Shown here piece by piece: positions 24,337-32,230 of a DNA stretch of 38,462 nucleotides. This stretch comes from an uncultured Eubacteriales bacterium (GTDB lineage Bacteria; Bacillota; Clostridia; Lachnospirales; Lachnospiraceae), in NCBI GenBank assembly GCA_900314565.1, contig OMVU01000024.1, positions 1-38,462 of the forward strand, given 5' to 3'. Under the pieces are notes generated by a model. That model was given only the letters and a program-made list of their open reading frames with translations, was not told where the DNA came from and did no database searches. The position numbers and the translations under genes are program-made. The stretch's first letter is position 1. The number at the start of each line of letters is the position of its first letter.

Positions 24337-24408
24337 CTCCCCGAGTAGGGCTCGAACCTACAACAACTCGGTTAACAGCCGAGTGCTCTACCATTGAGCT
24401 ATCGAGGA
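24337..24408 (-). tRNA. tRNA-Asn (GUU)
   Basis: Acceptor TCCTCGA/TCGGGGA (one G-T pair), anticodon loop CTGTTAA with anticodon GUU, G discriminator. First tRNA of the cluster. Confidence 0.93.
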
Positions 24409-24448
24409 ATATACGCAGAACACGTGCTGCATTCCAGCGAACAAAGTT

Positions 24449-24477
24449 ATATTATCATCTTCACATCTTATTTACAA
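24449..24477 (-). promoter_or_regulatory. Promoter of the tRNA cluster
   Basis: Minus strand: TTGTAA (24472-24477), 17-base spacer, TAATAT (24449-24454), about 40 bases upstream of tRNA-Asn. Confidence 0.45.
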
Positions 24478-24536
24478 GATATTTTTCTGATTTGCTGCAA
24501 AAATTCTTACGATTAAGCGGATGAATCCCGCTTTCA

Positions 24537-24941
24537 TCACAGCGTCGTATATCCTTTGTCCGTAAGCATCGACTCAACGAGCTCGATATCCGGAACACGA
24601 AGGACGCCGAGCGCTTTTCCGTTCTCTGTCGAAAGGGCGACATACATATAATCAATGTTCACGTTCGCATTGTGAATATCGCCGAGGAGCCTGTTCAGGC
24701 TGCCCACCTCGTCCGCAATCTCAACGCACAGGACATTGTCGATCCTGCACATATATCCCGCCTCGGTAAGCCTGGCAAGCGCTTCATCCGGCTTGTTGCA
24801 GAGGACTCTGGCGATCCCGAACTCCGCACTGTCGTTTGCTACAAGCGACGACATATTGATACCCGCCTCCTGCAGGATCATGGTCAGCTTATGCATCGCT
24901 CCCTTTTTATTCTCGGTAAATATCGAGATCTGTCTTGTCAT
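24537..24941 (-). CDS. Tandem ACT-domain protein
   Basis: A 134-residue protein consisting of two ACT domains (residues about 1-65, ISIFTENKKGAMHKLTMILQEAGINMSSL, and 66-134, VLCVEIADEVGSLNRLLGDIHNANVNIDYMY). No catalytic domain is attached. Free-standing ACT proteins of this type bind amino acids and are thought to sense or regulate amino-acid pathways. The start at 24941 follows GGGAGGACGG. It lies about 80 bp downstream of a lipoprotein gene on the same strand; no enzyme partner is visible. Confidence 0.9.
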   Translation of the reverse strand: MTRQISIFTENKKGAMHKLTMILQEAGINMSSLVANDSAEFGIARVLCNKPDEALARLTEAGYMCRIDNVLCVEIADEVGSLNRLLGDIHNANVNIDYMYVALSTENGKALGVLRVPDIELVESMLTDKGYTTL

Positions 24942-24957
24942 ATTTCCGTCCTCCCAA

Positions 24958-25012
24958 AGCGAAGTGCGTAACGCTCTCCTCCCTGCGTGCGCCTGCGATC
25001 CGCCGCAGGCAC
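24958..25012. repeat. Possible degraded copy of the dispersed repeat
   Basis: GCCTGCGATCCGCCGCAGGC (24991-25010) keeps the GATCCGCCG core of the dispersed repeat and forms a 7-bp stem. The rest is too diverged to align with confidence. It lies between the lipoprotein and ACT genes. Confidence 0.4.
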
Positions 25013-25018
25013 TGCTTT

Positions 25019-25636
25019 TCAGTAAAAAAGCGTATTTCCGATCAGAGTCATCGACTCAGGTGTGATGGCGTACCGGCTGTTCTCATTTTCGGAAATGAAG
25101 ACCACGACCTCCTGCGGCTCCCCATACTCCGGATTGCTGACGCGGTCCTTCAGGATCTCAAGTTCTTTCTTCAGCGTGTAATCCATGACCTCATCCTCGG
25201 CGAGCTTCTGGATCTCCTCCAGATTCTCGCTCATCTTATCGTTGAGATCAGCGTCGATATCCTCAAAGAGCCGGAGCGGACGAACCGTTACAGTGACCTC
25301 AAAGCCGTTCTCCACCGAACGGGCGTCTCCCACAGAATAGTCGATCTTCTTGTAGGCATTGCGGAGGACCGTTTTGAAACCGGATGTGATCTGCTCATCC
25401 GCTGTAAGGTTGAGAAGTCCGGAATTCTTCACCATCTCGTCCCTGACAGCCTCAAAATCCTCCTCGCTTGCCTGTGCGGATTCAATCGCAATATCTGATT
25501 TCCCGGCGCTGATTATGTCCAGAGCCATCTGGGTATATTCCTTCGCATCCTTTTCTCCGTAACCGCAGGCGGAAAGAAGACCTGCAAAAATAAGCGAAAA
25601 AGCAAGGGTCATGATCAGATGAACTCGATTCTTCAT
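25019..25636 (-). CDS. Lipoprotein of unknown function
   Basis: A 205-residue lipoprotein: signal sequence with lipobox LLSAC, so the Cys at about residue 24 is the lipid site. The mature part is acidic and mostly helical, with segments such as TSGFKTVLRNAYKKIDYSVGDARSVENGFEVTVTVRPL resembling DUF5105-like lipoproteins of Clostridia and Bacilli; that match is from memory. It acts on the outer face of the membrane; no function can be assigned. The ATG at 25636 has an ideal GGAGG site, and a strong promoter lies 60-90 bases upstream. Confidence 0.8.
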   Translation of the reverse strand: MKNRVHLIMTLAFSLIFAGLLSACGYGEKDAKEYTQMALDIISAGKSDIAIESAQASEEDFEAVRDEMVKNSGLLNLTADEQITSGFKTVLRNAYKKIDYSVGDARSVENGFEVTVTVRPLRLFEDIDADLNDKMSENLEEIQKLAEDEVMDYTLKKELEILKDRVSNPEYGEPQEVVVFISENENSRYAITPESMTLIGNTLFY

Positions 25637-25699
25637 AAATTCCTCCGGGGAAATTAGTTTCAGGAATTGATATATTCGGTAATTACTGCAGAGACTCTT

Positions 25700-25728
25700 A
25701 TTATCTCAGCACTGAGTAAAAAAGTCAA
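25700..25728 (-). promoter_or_regulatory. Promoter of the lipoprotein gene
   Basis: Minus strand: TTGACT (25723-25728), 17-base spacer, GATAAT (25700-25705). Confidence 0.65.
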
Positions 25729-25828
25729 CCTGAACGTAAAAAAGTCCTTAACATTCCATTAACCGGAAATTGCGAAAGTCTGTGCTTCAATCGCAAGAGC
25801 CGGTTCCCTTAACACTTGTACGGAAGAA

Positions 25829-26446
25829 TCAGAAACGGCAGTCCAGGAACCGGAACGGCTCCTCATCCGGCTGCTGCAGAAAATGCATCATGAGAAACGC
25901 GCACCGAAGCGATACTTTTTCCTCCCTGAGGATCCTGCGGACTTCCTCTCTGTCCGCCAGGAACACCTCGATCCACTCCGAACTTTCCAGCTCCCGCCTT
26001 CCGTCCGCGTCAGCAAATCCGAACACTGCACTGCCCGGCTCATCGGTGAATCCCGGTGCAAGAAAGAACGGCCTTCTCGCAAAAGCCTCTCCTCCGGTGT
26101 ATTCCGTAAAATGAAAGCCCGTCTCCTCTCTCATCTCTCTCACCGCCGCCTGACCGGGTGTCTCTCCCGGATCGATCAGGCCGGCCGGAAGCTGATAGAT
26201 CTCCTCATCGACGGGAAATCTGTACTCTTTTTCGACCACCAGTCTCGGATGTTCTTCTTTCGTCACGGCATAGATGACGATTCCCTCCGGATCCAGCGCA
26301 TGTGTGCGGATCTTGATATGATCATCGTCGTTGCGCGTGACGAAGTAGTAATTTCTGTCCGTACCCTGGCGGTCCGTAAAATCAAGTTCATACAGATTCA
26401 GGAATTTGTTGTCAGTCTGTTTCCGTATATTCTTTATGTGCGTCAT
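25829..26446 (-). CDS. Nudix hydrolase (ADP-ribose pyrophosphatase-like)
   Basis: A 205-residue cytoplasmic hydrolase. The Nudix box GLIDPGETPGQAAVREMREETGF is complete, with the preceding PAG of NUDIX ADP-sugar pyrophosphatases (IYQLPAGLIDPGE). It probably splits ADP-ribose or a similar nucleoside-diphosphate sugar. I prefer the ATG at 26446 because AGGAACG lies upstream; a start 21 bases earlier is possible. It follows yesL on the same strand across about 150 bases of degenerate repeat. Confidence 0.9.
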   Translation of the reverse strand: MTHIKNIRKQTDNKFLNLYELDFTDRQGTDRNYYFVTRNDDDHIKIRTHALDPEGIVIYAVTKEEHPRLVVEKEYRFPVDEEIYQLPAGLIDPGETPGQAAVREMREETGFHFTEYTGGEAFARRPFFLAPGFTDEPGSAVFGFADADGRRELESSEWIEVFLADREEVRRILREEKVSLRCAFLMMHFLQQPDEEPFRFLDCRF

Positions 26447-26598
26447 TTTTCGTTCCTGTTCTATCATTCGATCCTGTTTTTTCGTTCATGCACTTTTTCG
26501 ATTCTGTACTGTAATTCAGTCCTGTTCTTTCTCGCTCATGTAATTTTTCACTTCTGAACTCTGTTTCTGTCCCGTACTGTATTTCCGTTCTGTACTGA
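26447..26598. repeat. Degenerate tandem repeats between yesL and the Nudix gene
   Basis: On the minus strand the gap is built of CAG-started blocks such as CAGTACAGAA, CAGGACTGAA and CAGGATCGAA, and two larger units of about 45-48 bases that each hold a GCATGAACGA-like or ACATGAGCGA-like core. The Nudix ribosome binding site and start (CAGGAACGAAAAATGAC) look like one more unit. Confidence 0.5.
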
Positions 26599-27288
26599 TC
26601 AGGAACGCCCCGGCGTTCCTGCCGTGCTCTGATCCGCTTCTTCCGTTTCGTCCGGCTCTTTCTCCTCCGGCATATACTTCTCAAAGATCTTATAAAGATA
26701 GATCGCGTCGATCAGATGCGCCAGCGCGAACCCGAACACGATCCACGGTCCGACGACATAGGCGAACGCACCCGGAATGGTATAGAGAAGCAGCAGGAGG
26801 AACGAATTAAGAATGACGCACATCATCGTCACGGGAAGATTCGCAAGCGCAAGTCTCCATGCGTTGTTAAAGAGGACCGGCGTCGTATTATCAAAGAGTG
26901 CCAGCAGCGGATACACATAGGAAAAGATCGCAACTGCAGCCACACATAACACGATCAGAATGCCATAAAGAATCGAATTAGGCTCTTCCATCCCGCGCAG
27001 ACCGACGATCCCCGTCGCAAGAAGCGCGGCGGTGAAGAGCATGATCACTGTGATCGGGAGTGCCTGACGGAAATTCCTGCGAAAAGCCGTGAAGAATTCA
27101 TCCGTAAGTTTGCCTTCTTTTCCGCGGATGATCTTGAAAGCCGACGTGTACATGGCCGCAGTCGACGCGCCGAAGGTAAAGACCGGCAGGCAGCATACGA
27201 TCCAGAGAATGTTCACGATCGCCATATAGAATAAATTTCCCATGAACCGGTGAAATTTATTGTCAGAACCCATCATTTTGTCAAGCAT
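26599..27288 (-). CDS. YesL-family (DUF624) membrane protein
   Basis: A 229-residue membrane protein with about five to six helices, starting MLDKMMGSDNKFHRFMGNLFYM and with the family motif WIVCCLPVFTFGASTAAMY (residues about 29-47). YesL proteins occur in operons for uptake and use of complex carbohydrates; their exact job is not established. The start at 27288 follows TTGGAGG. The last codons (AGTPGRS, stop) are supplied by a copy of the dispersed repeat hairpin. It is the last gene of the lacI-lacI-epimerase operon. Confidence 0.88.
   Translation of the reverse strand: MLDKMMGSDNKFHRFMGNLFYMAIVNILWIVCCLPVFTFGASTAAMYTSAFKIIRGKEGKLTDEFFTAFRRNFRQALPITVIMLFTAALLATGIVGLRGMEEPNSILYGILIVLCVAAVAIFSYVYPLLALFDNTTPVLFNNAWRLALANLPVTMMCVILNSFLLLLLYTIPGAFAYVVGPWIVFGFALAHLIDAIYLYKIFEKYMPEEKEPDETEEADQSTAGTPGRS
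26600..26621. repeat. Dispersed-repeat hairpin forming the 3' end of yesL
   Basis: A 9-bp palindrome AGGAACGCC/GGCGTTCCT, the counterpart of the 9-bp hairpin at the end of copies A and B, with paired changes. It encodes the last residues of YesL and its stop codon, and may also help end transcription. Confidence 0.6.
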
Positions 27289-27344
27289 CTCTCTGCCTCC
27301 AAAAAGGTAATTCAAATCCGGCGGAAATCCGCACGAACGATGTC

Positions 27345-27480
27345 TCAAGGAACGCCTCAGCGCTCCATTCTATGGATCCGAAAATTGGCATCCGCAGCCT
27401 CATAAGGAGCAGCTCAGGCTCCATTATATGGATCCAGAAGCCAGCATTCACAGCCTCACAAGGAGCAGCTCATTGCTCCA
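27345..27480. repeat. 56-57 bp tandem repeat between yesL and the upstream gene
   Basis: Units 27362-27417 and 27418-27474 share CTATGGATCC/TATGGATCC, GCAGCCTCA and AGGAGCAGCTCA; a third unit begins at 27475 with GCTCCATCATG, inside the last codons of the gene ending at 27470. A relic of the dispersed-repeat hairpin (GGAACGCCTCAGCG) stands at 27350-27363. Confidence 0.8.
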
Positions 27481-28141
27481 TCATGAACCTGACAAAGTTC
27501 TCCGCATTCTCCGGATTTGCGCCAAGTCCGAGGATCCCGCACACATAGTCCCCGTCGCTCTTCTTAAGCTTCCGGTAGGTCTCACTGTCGGAAATACGAA
27601 GACCGAAGTCTTTCACCTCGCCTTTTCCATAGTACTCATAGATATCTTCGGGTGCGGAGTCCGTTTCAAGAAGCCCCGGGCAGGAGACGACCGAATTCGA
27701 CCAGTCTTTAAGCTCCTCCTCCGTAAAGACATCCTCGAGCGGGAAGAACATGCCCTCTCCGGCAAATGCCGCGAAGTCTTTCTCCCTGCAGATCACAAGG
27801 TCCAGCTGCTCATCCCCCGTAAAGGTCGCAAAAAGGAGCGCATCCGCATCCGGGTCATGCCCGTCCGATATCTCGATGAGATCCGGGCGCAGTCCGTATT
27901 CCCTGCAGAAGGCTTCGACAGTTTCCTTCTCCGCCTCGTCCGATAAGACATCATTGAATATATATACAAAAAGCTGCCTCTCCGGTACCGGGTGCAGCGC
28001 TTTCCATATCATCGTAAAAAGGAGGCCGGCGATCAGGGCTCCGCCGGCCACCCGCAGAAGATAGTAGTCTTTAAAGTACCCGATCTTTTCCTTCGGGCTC
28101 ATCGACTTCCACTGTTTCTTCAGTTCTTTCTTCTCATTCAT
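27470..28141 (-). CDS. Single-helix membrane protein with an extracytoplasmic domain
   Basis: A 223-residue protein that I do not recognise as a named family. A cytoplasmic Lys-rich start (MNEKKELKKQWKSMSPKEKIGYFKDYY) precedes one helix (LLRVAGGALIAGLLFTMIW) and an acidic outer domain of about 160 residues. The string LDLVICREKDFAAFAGEGMFFPLEDVFTEEE recalls the hinge region of solute-binding proteins, so it may be a membrane-tethered substrate-binding-like domain; this is an inference. Its ATG overlaps the stop of the epimerase gene (ATGA), indicating coupling, and yesL follows. Confidence 0.65.
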   Translation of the reverse strand: MNEKKELKKQWKSMSPKEKIGYFKDYYLLRVAGGALIAGLLFTMIWKALHPVPERQLFVYIFNDVLSDEAEKETVEAFCREYGLRPDLIEISDGHDPDADALLFATFTGDEQLDLVICREKDFAAFAGEGMFFPLEDVFTEEELKDWSNSVVSCPGLLETDSAPEDIYEYYGKGEVKDFGLRISDSETYRKLKKSDGDYVCGILGLGANPENAENFVRFMMEQ

Positions 28142-29475
28142 CCCAAACGTCTCATCATCTCCAGGCACATGCGGCCATTGTGGTACGGGCATTTCCAGGG
28201 CTCGACGATCGGTCTGTCCTCATAGGGCTTCCCATCCCTGTCAAGGAGCCAGAACCACTCGGATCCCTCGCGTCTGTCTGTCAGCACATCACGTACGAAC
28301 TCCCAGGCGGCCTCAGCATTTTCCTTATACTCCGTTCTGGCCGGATCATGCTGAAAGCCATTGTAAAAAGCGGTGACCATTTCGCCCTGGGCCCACCAGA
28401 TGCGGTCTTCATTTTTCACACCGTTCTCCGCTTCCATGGCCAGCGAATGTCCGTCAAATGCCTCCCTTGTCACATTTTCGAGCATCTCTGCATCCATCTG
28501 ATTGACACGGTCAAGGAGCGCAAAGACCCCGGACATCGTCTCATCGGTGGAGGCGAACTCAAAAAGGACCGGAGCGGGTTCGGCGGCCATCGCCGTAATG
28601 CGGTCGACCGTGAGATCTGTTCCGGCGAACGTCGCGCGGATCACATCCACCGTGCGGTCTATGAGCCAGGAAGACTCAATGTCATGCCCATAGGAAATAA
28701 GGTCGATCAGCGTATTGTATTCATGGTCAAAGAAAACTTCCTGACGGTGTTTTTCCGGATTATACATCTTATCGGCAAAAATACGGAGGATGGCGACGAG
28801 CTTCTCGCCGACTTCTCTTGCCGGAACACTTCCGCCAGTCTCCTTTCCTTCCCGCTCGCAGATCACCAGCATCCTGTAGAGCTCTGTGTACGCCTCAAGG
28901 ACATGCAGCGCGGTATTCATAGTACGCTCTGCAATGACGCCGTTCTCCGAAAGCTTGTCATTGCAGGACGGCCGGAATGCTCTGTCAAAAGCCTCGAGAT
29001 AACCGCCCTCGTCCCGGCACTTTGTCTCGATGATGCTGTAGATCTCCAGTGCAAGCCGGAGAGCTTCCATATCTCCCGTCGCGTCATAGTAGGCCGAAAG
29101 CGCATAGATGGAAAATGCCTGATTATATGTATGTTTCGTCGTATCCTCCGGCTGTCCGTCATATGTCACGGACCAGAGCATGCCGCCGAATTCCGCGTCA
29201 CAGCATGCGGATCTCATAAATTCGTATCCGTGGCGCGCATAAGAAAGAAGTTCAGAAGCCTTTTCCGGATCCCTCTTCTCATAATATTTTGCCGCAGCAG
29301 AGAAGAACCATGTGATGCGGCTGTTAAGGATACAGCCCTTCACCGCCTTCCTGTCAACGACGAGGTCATAGCCCATATATCCGTAGAAACCGCCGTTTTC
29401 CTTGTCTTCCAGTTTCTCCCAGAAAGGAATGATCCGCTCGTTCAGATGTTTCTCGATTTCTGCTCTCATTTCCAT
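28138..29475 (-). CDS. N-acylglucosamine/cellobiose 2-epimerase family enzyme
   Basis: A 445-residue cytoplasmic (alpha/alpha)6-barrel epimerase. Motifs RITWFFSAA, HTYNQAFSIYALS, MNTALHVLEAYTELYR, GHDIESSWLI, RIWWAQGEMVTAF and EPWKCPYHNGRMCLEM correspond to the His and Trp residues of cellobiose 2-epimerases, which turn beta-1,4-linked disaccharides such as cellobiose or mannobiose into the C2 epimer at the reducing end. Cellobiose would suit the GH9 enzyme in this window; mannobiose would suit the manC-manA fusion. The start at 29475 follows AGGAGAGG. It lies directly behind two LacI-type regulators. Confidence 0.9.
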   Translation of the reverse strand: MEMRAEIEKHLNERIIPFWEKLEDKENGGFYGYMGYDLVVDRKAVKGCILNSRITWFFSAAAKYYEKRDPEKASELLSYARHGYEFMRSACCDAEFGGMLWSVTYDGQPEDTTKHTYNQAFSIYALSAYYDATGDMEALRLALEIYSIIETKCRDEGGYLEAFDRAFRPSCNDKLSENGVIAERTMNTALHVLEAYTELYRMLVICEREGKETGGSVPAREVGEKLVAILRIFADKMYNPEKHRQEVFFDHEYNTLIDLISYGHDIESSWLIDRTVDVIRATFAGTDLTVDRITAMAAEPAPVLFEFASTDETMSGVFALLDRVNQMDAEMLENVTREAFDGHSLAMEAENGVKNEDRIWWAQGEMVTAFYNGFQHDPARTEYKENAEAAWEFVRDVLTDRREGSEWFWLLDRDGKPYEDRPIVEPWKCPYHNGRMCLEMMRRLG

Positions 29476-29561
29476 AACAATGCCTCTCCTCATTCTCCTG
29501 TGATCACGTAAAAGAATGGCATTTTCCTTCTGATATGTCAAGAAAATGATAGAAAGGTTTT

Positions 29562-30569
29562 TCATTTTCTCAGTTTCTTTACCGACGCTCTTTCGATGAT
29601 CCGCCCGTCAATATGTCGAAGCTCCATTTCCTCCGACTCATGAAGTATTTTTCCCATGAGCATCCTCACCGCTTCCTCGCACATTCTATCCGTATCTACT
29701 TGGTATGTCGTAAGCGAATTAAGGAACGGATCACCATCCATCAGGTCATCAAAGCCGACGACCGATATGTCCTCCGGAACCCGGAGCCCTCTCTTTGCCA
29801 GTTCTCTCGACAGGATAAGCGCACTGTAGTCGCTGGAGCAGACAAATGCCGTCGGCAGCTGCTCCGGCAGCCTGATCTTCCGTTCTCCGTTACAGGAATC
29901 TCTGTCTTCAAGGACCCATTCTTTTCTGATCCCGATTCTTTTCGCGGCATGCGCTTTCCTGTAGCCGAAATATCTGTCATCGATCGCAGTTCCCAAAGAC
30001 CTGCTCCCTACGAAACCGATCTCTCTGTGCCCTGCATCCATGAGATATTTTGTCATCCGATACATTCCGTTATAATTATCAGATACTACCGCGTCCGCAT
30101 TGATGCCATTGTTCATGCAGTCAAGAAGAACGATCGGGATATGAATTTTCTCCCGAAGCAGTTTCATATACTGTTTACCGAAGCTGCCAATCAGAAGGAC
30201 TGCGTCATTTTCCATCTCGAGAATGCCTGAAGGGATCCTGCCCCCTTCCTCATCCTCCCTCCTGACAAGTTCAAGGATCGTGAAGCCTTCATTTTTAGAG
30301 ATCTCCTTGGCCGCCTTCTGGTAAAGCTGCCAGTAAAATGAAGTGCCCGCCATGACATTCTCCGCCGGCATGATCACACTGATCGATTTGCCCGGAACAG
30401 AACGGTTCATATATTTTGCGAAGTCAAATCCCATTTCCCTCGCTGTCTGAATGATGTTTTTACGTAGAGCAGGACTCACTCCTTTTTTCCCGGACAGCGC
30501 ATTGGATACGGTAACAATGCTGACCTCTGTTTTTTCGGCTATATCTTTTAACCTGATTTTGTCACTCAT
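29562..30569 (-). CDS. LacI-family transcriptional regulator 1
   Basis: A 335-residue sugar-responsive repressor. The N-terminal helix-turn-helix is IRLKDIAEKTEVSIVTVSNALSGKKGVS; the rest is a periplasmic-binding-protein-like sensor domain (VLLDCMNNGINADAVVSDNYNGMY, GHREIGFVG, PTAFVCSSDYSALIL, VPEDISVVGFDD). Its ATG at 30569 overlaps the stop of the second LacI gene (ATGA) and has GGAGAG upstream. The epimerase gene starts about 85 bp downstream, and it probably controls that operon. Confidence 0.93.
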   Translation of the reverse strand: MSDKIRLKDIAEKTEVSIVTVSNALSGKKGVSPALRKNIIQTAREMGFDFAKYMNRSVPGKSISVIMPAENVMAGTSFYWQLYQKAAKEISKNEGFTILELVRREDEEGGRIPSGILEMENDAVLLIGSFGKQYMKLLREKIHIPIVLLDCMNNGINADAVVSDNYNGMYRMTKYLMDAGHREIGFVGSRSLGTAIDDRYFGYRKAHAAKRIGIRKEWVLEDRDSCNGERKIRLPEQLPTAFVCSSDYSALILSRELAKRGLRVPEDISVVGFDDLMDGDPFLNSLTTYQVDTDRMCEEAVRMLMGKILHESEEMELRHIDGRIIERASVKKLRK

Positions 30570-31615
30570 GCTCCACTCTCCGGTTCCTGTGTTATTGATG
30601 CTACGGAATTTCCCGGATTCCACTTTCCCTGAACCGATATCACACCGCAGGCATCCTTCTCCCCCTCCATACGCCTCCTCAGAACGTTCAGCGCTTCTTT
30701 CGCCATAAGCTGAATCGGCCAGGTCAGAGACGTGACGCCGGGATCCTCTTCGTCATCTATTTTAAAGAATCCCGTGACCGAGACATCCTGAGGGACCCGG
30801 ATATTCATTCTATTAAGAATTCTGATCGTCTCCTCCGCGACCGTGTCACTCCCACATGCAAACGCAGTCGGTCTTATCTCACGGCTCATCAGCTCACGAA
30901 CAAGGAAATCAAGGCGCTCACAGACTTCCTGGTTCTTCTGAGGACTGATATTTCCGATTATAAAATTTCTGTAGGTCATATCTTCGGGCGGAACCAGTCC
31001 CGCTGCGTCAAATGCCTTGTAATACCCCATCTCCTGATCCAGACCGTATTGACTGGTCGCACCGATCAGACAGATCCGCCTGTGTCCCATCCCGATCAGA
31101 TTCGAGATTACATGAAACATTCCGTGAAAACAGTCCATTACCACACTGTCCGTGCGGTCAGACTCATTGATCCTGCCAAAGCTCAGTACCGGCACACGGG
31201 CCTTTGTGCAGATATAATCAAGCAATGCCTGAGACTCCGCGCCAAATACAATGTACCCGTCAAATTGATCGTCCTGAAAACCGTCGTACCCTCTGTTGAT
31301 CCTGGGTATCGGCAAAAAGACCAGTTTTTCATTCAGACGGTTCCGCCGGAGTTCCTGCTTTCCAAGCGCAAGAAAAACAGGACTCAATTCAAACCTCGCT
31401 TTCTGCGGGGTAAATACGCCGATCCTGATCGTCCTGTCGTTTCCGGACATATTATAGGCAGATTCATAGCCCATCTCTCCTGCCAGATCAATGATCTTTT
31501 TCCGCATTTCCTGCCCTACTCCTCTGCGGCCGGCAAGGGCATTGGAGACCGTGACCACGCTGACATCAAGCTGTTCCGCTATATCCTTTAAAATAACCTT
31601 TTTGCGTACTGACAT
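30566..31615 (-). CDS. LacI-family transcriptional regulator 2
   Basis: A 349-residue LacI-type regulator, the first gene of the operon. Helix-turn-helix VILKDIAEQLDVSVVTVSNALAGRRGVG, then a sensor domain (YIVFGAESQALLDYI, GHRRICLIGATSQYG, TAFACGSDTVAEETI, VPQDVSVTGFFKIDDEED). The recognition helices of the two regulators are nearly the same (V-TVSNAL-G), so they may read similar operators, while their sensor domains differ much more. The start at 31615 has only a weak site (CGGTG). Translation into the second lacI gene is coupled. Confidence 0.92.
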   Translation of the reverse strand: MSVRKKVILKDIAEQLDVSVVTVSNALAGRRGVGQEMRKKIIDLAGEMGYESAYNMSGNDRTIRIGVFTPQKARFELSPVFLALGKQELRRNRLNEKLVFLPIPRINRGYDGFQDDQFDGYIVFGAESQALLDYICTKARVPVLSFGRINESDRTDSVVMDCFHGMFHVISNLIGMGHRRICLIGATSQYGLDQEMGYYKAFDAAGLVPPEDMTYRNFIIGNISPQKNQEVCERLDFLVRELMSREIRPTAFACGSDTVAEETIRILNRMNIRVPQDVSVTGFFKIDDEEDPGVTSLTWPIQLMAKEALNVLRRRMEGEKDACGVISVQGKWNPGNSVASITQEPESGA

Positions 31616-31626
31616 ATTGACACCGA

Positions 31627-31692
31627 TACTTAATGCACTTAATTAATTACTTAAATTAATAATTAGTATACTGTTTTTTTATAAAAAATCAA
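31627..31692 (-). promoter_or_regulatory. Promoter and possible operator of the lacI operon
   Basis: Minus strand: TTGATT (31687-31692), 16-base spacer, TATACT (31665-31670). Between -10 and the start codon lies AT-rich, partly palindromic sequence around TTAATTAATT and AAATTAATAATT (31639-31664), a possible site for autoregulation; no classic CG-centred LacI operator is seen. Confidence 0.5.
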
Positions 31693-31789
31693 TATGTAGT
31701 GACATCAAAAAGAAAAAGTCCATATATTGCCTTAAGTGAACAGCAGGAAGACCGTCGGGCCGAAAGATCTTTCACTCGGGAACTGTCAA

Positions 31790-31815
31790 ATCAGGAACTT
31801 CCCTGTGTTCCTGAT
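31790..31815. repeat. Isolated 9-bp hairpin, possible relic of the dispersed repeat
   Basis: ATCAGGAAC/GTTCCTGAT (31790-31798 with 31807-31815). The GGAAC..GTTCC arms recall the terminal hairpin of the dispersed repeat. Between the lacI promoter and the tRNA-Ser terminator. Confidence 0.35.
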
Positions 31816-31844
31816 GCGAAGGGATCCTGATCAGCACAAAAAAA

Positions 31845-31870
31845 GAGCCATGTGCTTTCACACATGGCTC
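31845..31870 (-). terminator. Terminator of tRNA-Ser
   Basis: Perfect 10-bp stem GAGCCATGTG/CACATGGCTC (31845-31854 with 31861-31870), followed on the minus strand by TTTTTTTG. Confidence 0.9.
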
Positions 31871-31875
31871 TGAGG

Positions 31876-31965
31876 CGGAGAAGGAGGGATTTGAACCCTC
31901 GCGCCGCTATTAACGACCTGCACCCTTTCCAGGGGTGTCCCTTCGGCCAGCTTGGGTACTTCTCC
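31876..31965 (-). tRNA. tRNA-Ser (GGA)
   Basis: A 90-base class II tRNA: acceptor GGAGAAG/CTTCTCC with G discriminator, anticodon loop CTGGAAA (anticodon GGA), long variable arm and TTCAAAT T loop. CCA is not encoded. Confidence 0.95.
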
Positions 31966-32031
31966 ACAAATTGCTCGAATCATAATTCCTTATGATGTTG
32001 TACGCCGCTGCTATCCGCAACAGCAATAATG

Positions 32032-32060
32032 ATTATAGCAGACAGATTTCTCTCTTGCAA
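32032..32060 (-). promoter_or_regulatory. Promoter of tRNA-Ser
   Basis: Minus strand: TTGCAA (32055-32060), 17-base spacer, TATAAT (32032-32037). The primary transcript would carry a leader of about 60 bases. Confidence 0.7.
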
Positions 32061-32096
32061 GTATTTTTTTCAAGTTTCCGAATGTGTTATTTTTTC

Positions 32097-32188
32097 GGTT
32101 CCTGCGGGCTGAATGCAGCAGGTCAAAGTTTCCTTTTCCTGCCTGTCCCGGCAGAAGAAGAAATCTTTGACCTGCTGCAGAAAGAACC
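32097..32188. repeat. Long imperfect hairpin of about 92 bases
   Basis: GGTTC/GAACC ends (32097-32101 with 32184-32188), a perfect 14-bp arm GCAGCAGGTCAAAG/CTTTGACCTGCTGC (32115-32128 with 32165-32178) and an inner CTGCC/GGCAG stem. On the minus strand there is no T run after it; on the plus strand a TTTTT stands eight bases beyond the end. It is neither a standard terminator nor part of a gene. Confidence 0.7.
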
Positions 32189-32230
32189 CTGACCGTTTTT
32201 AAACAGCTGCACTGATTAATTCTACAGGCT

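Noticed and set aside
28180-29511. Long open frame (443 codons) on the plus strand opposite the epimerase gene
   Set aside because: It is the antisense shadow of a well-conserved enzyme. No ribosome binding site and no recognisable domain.
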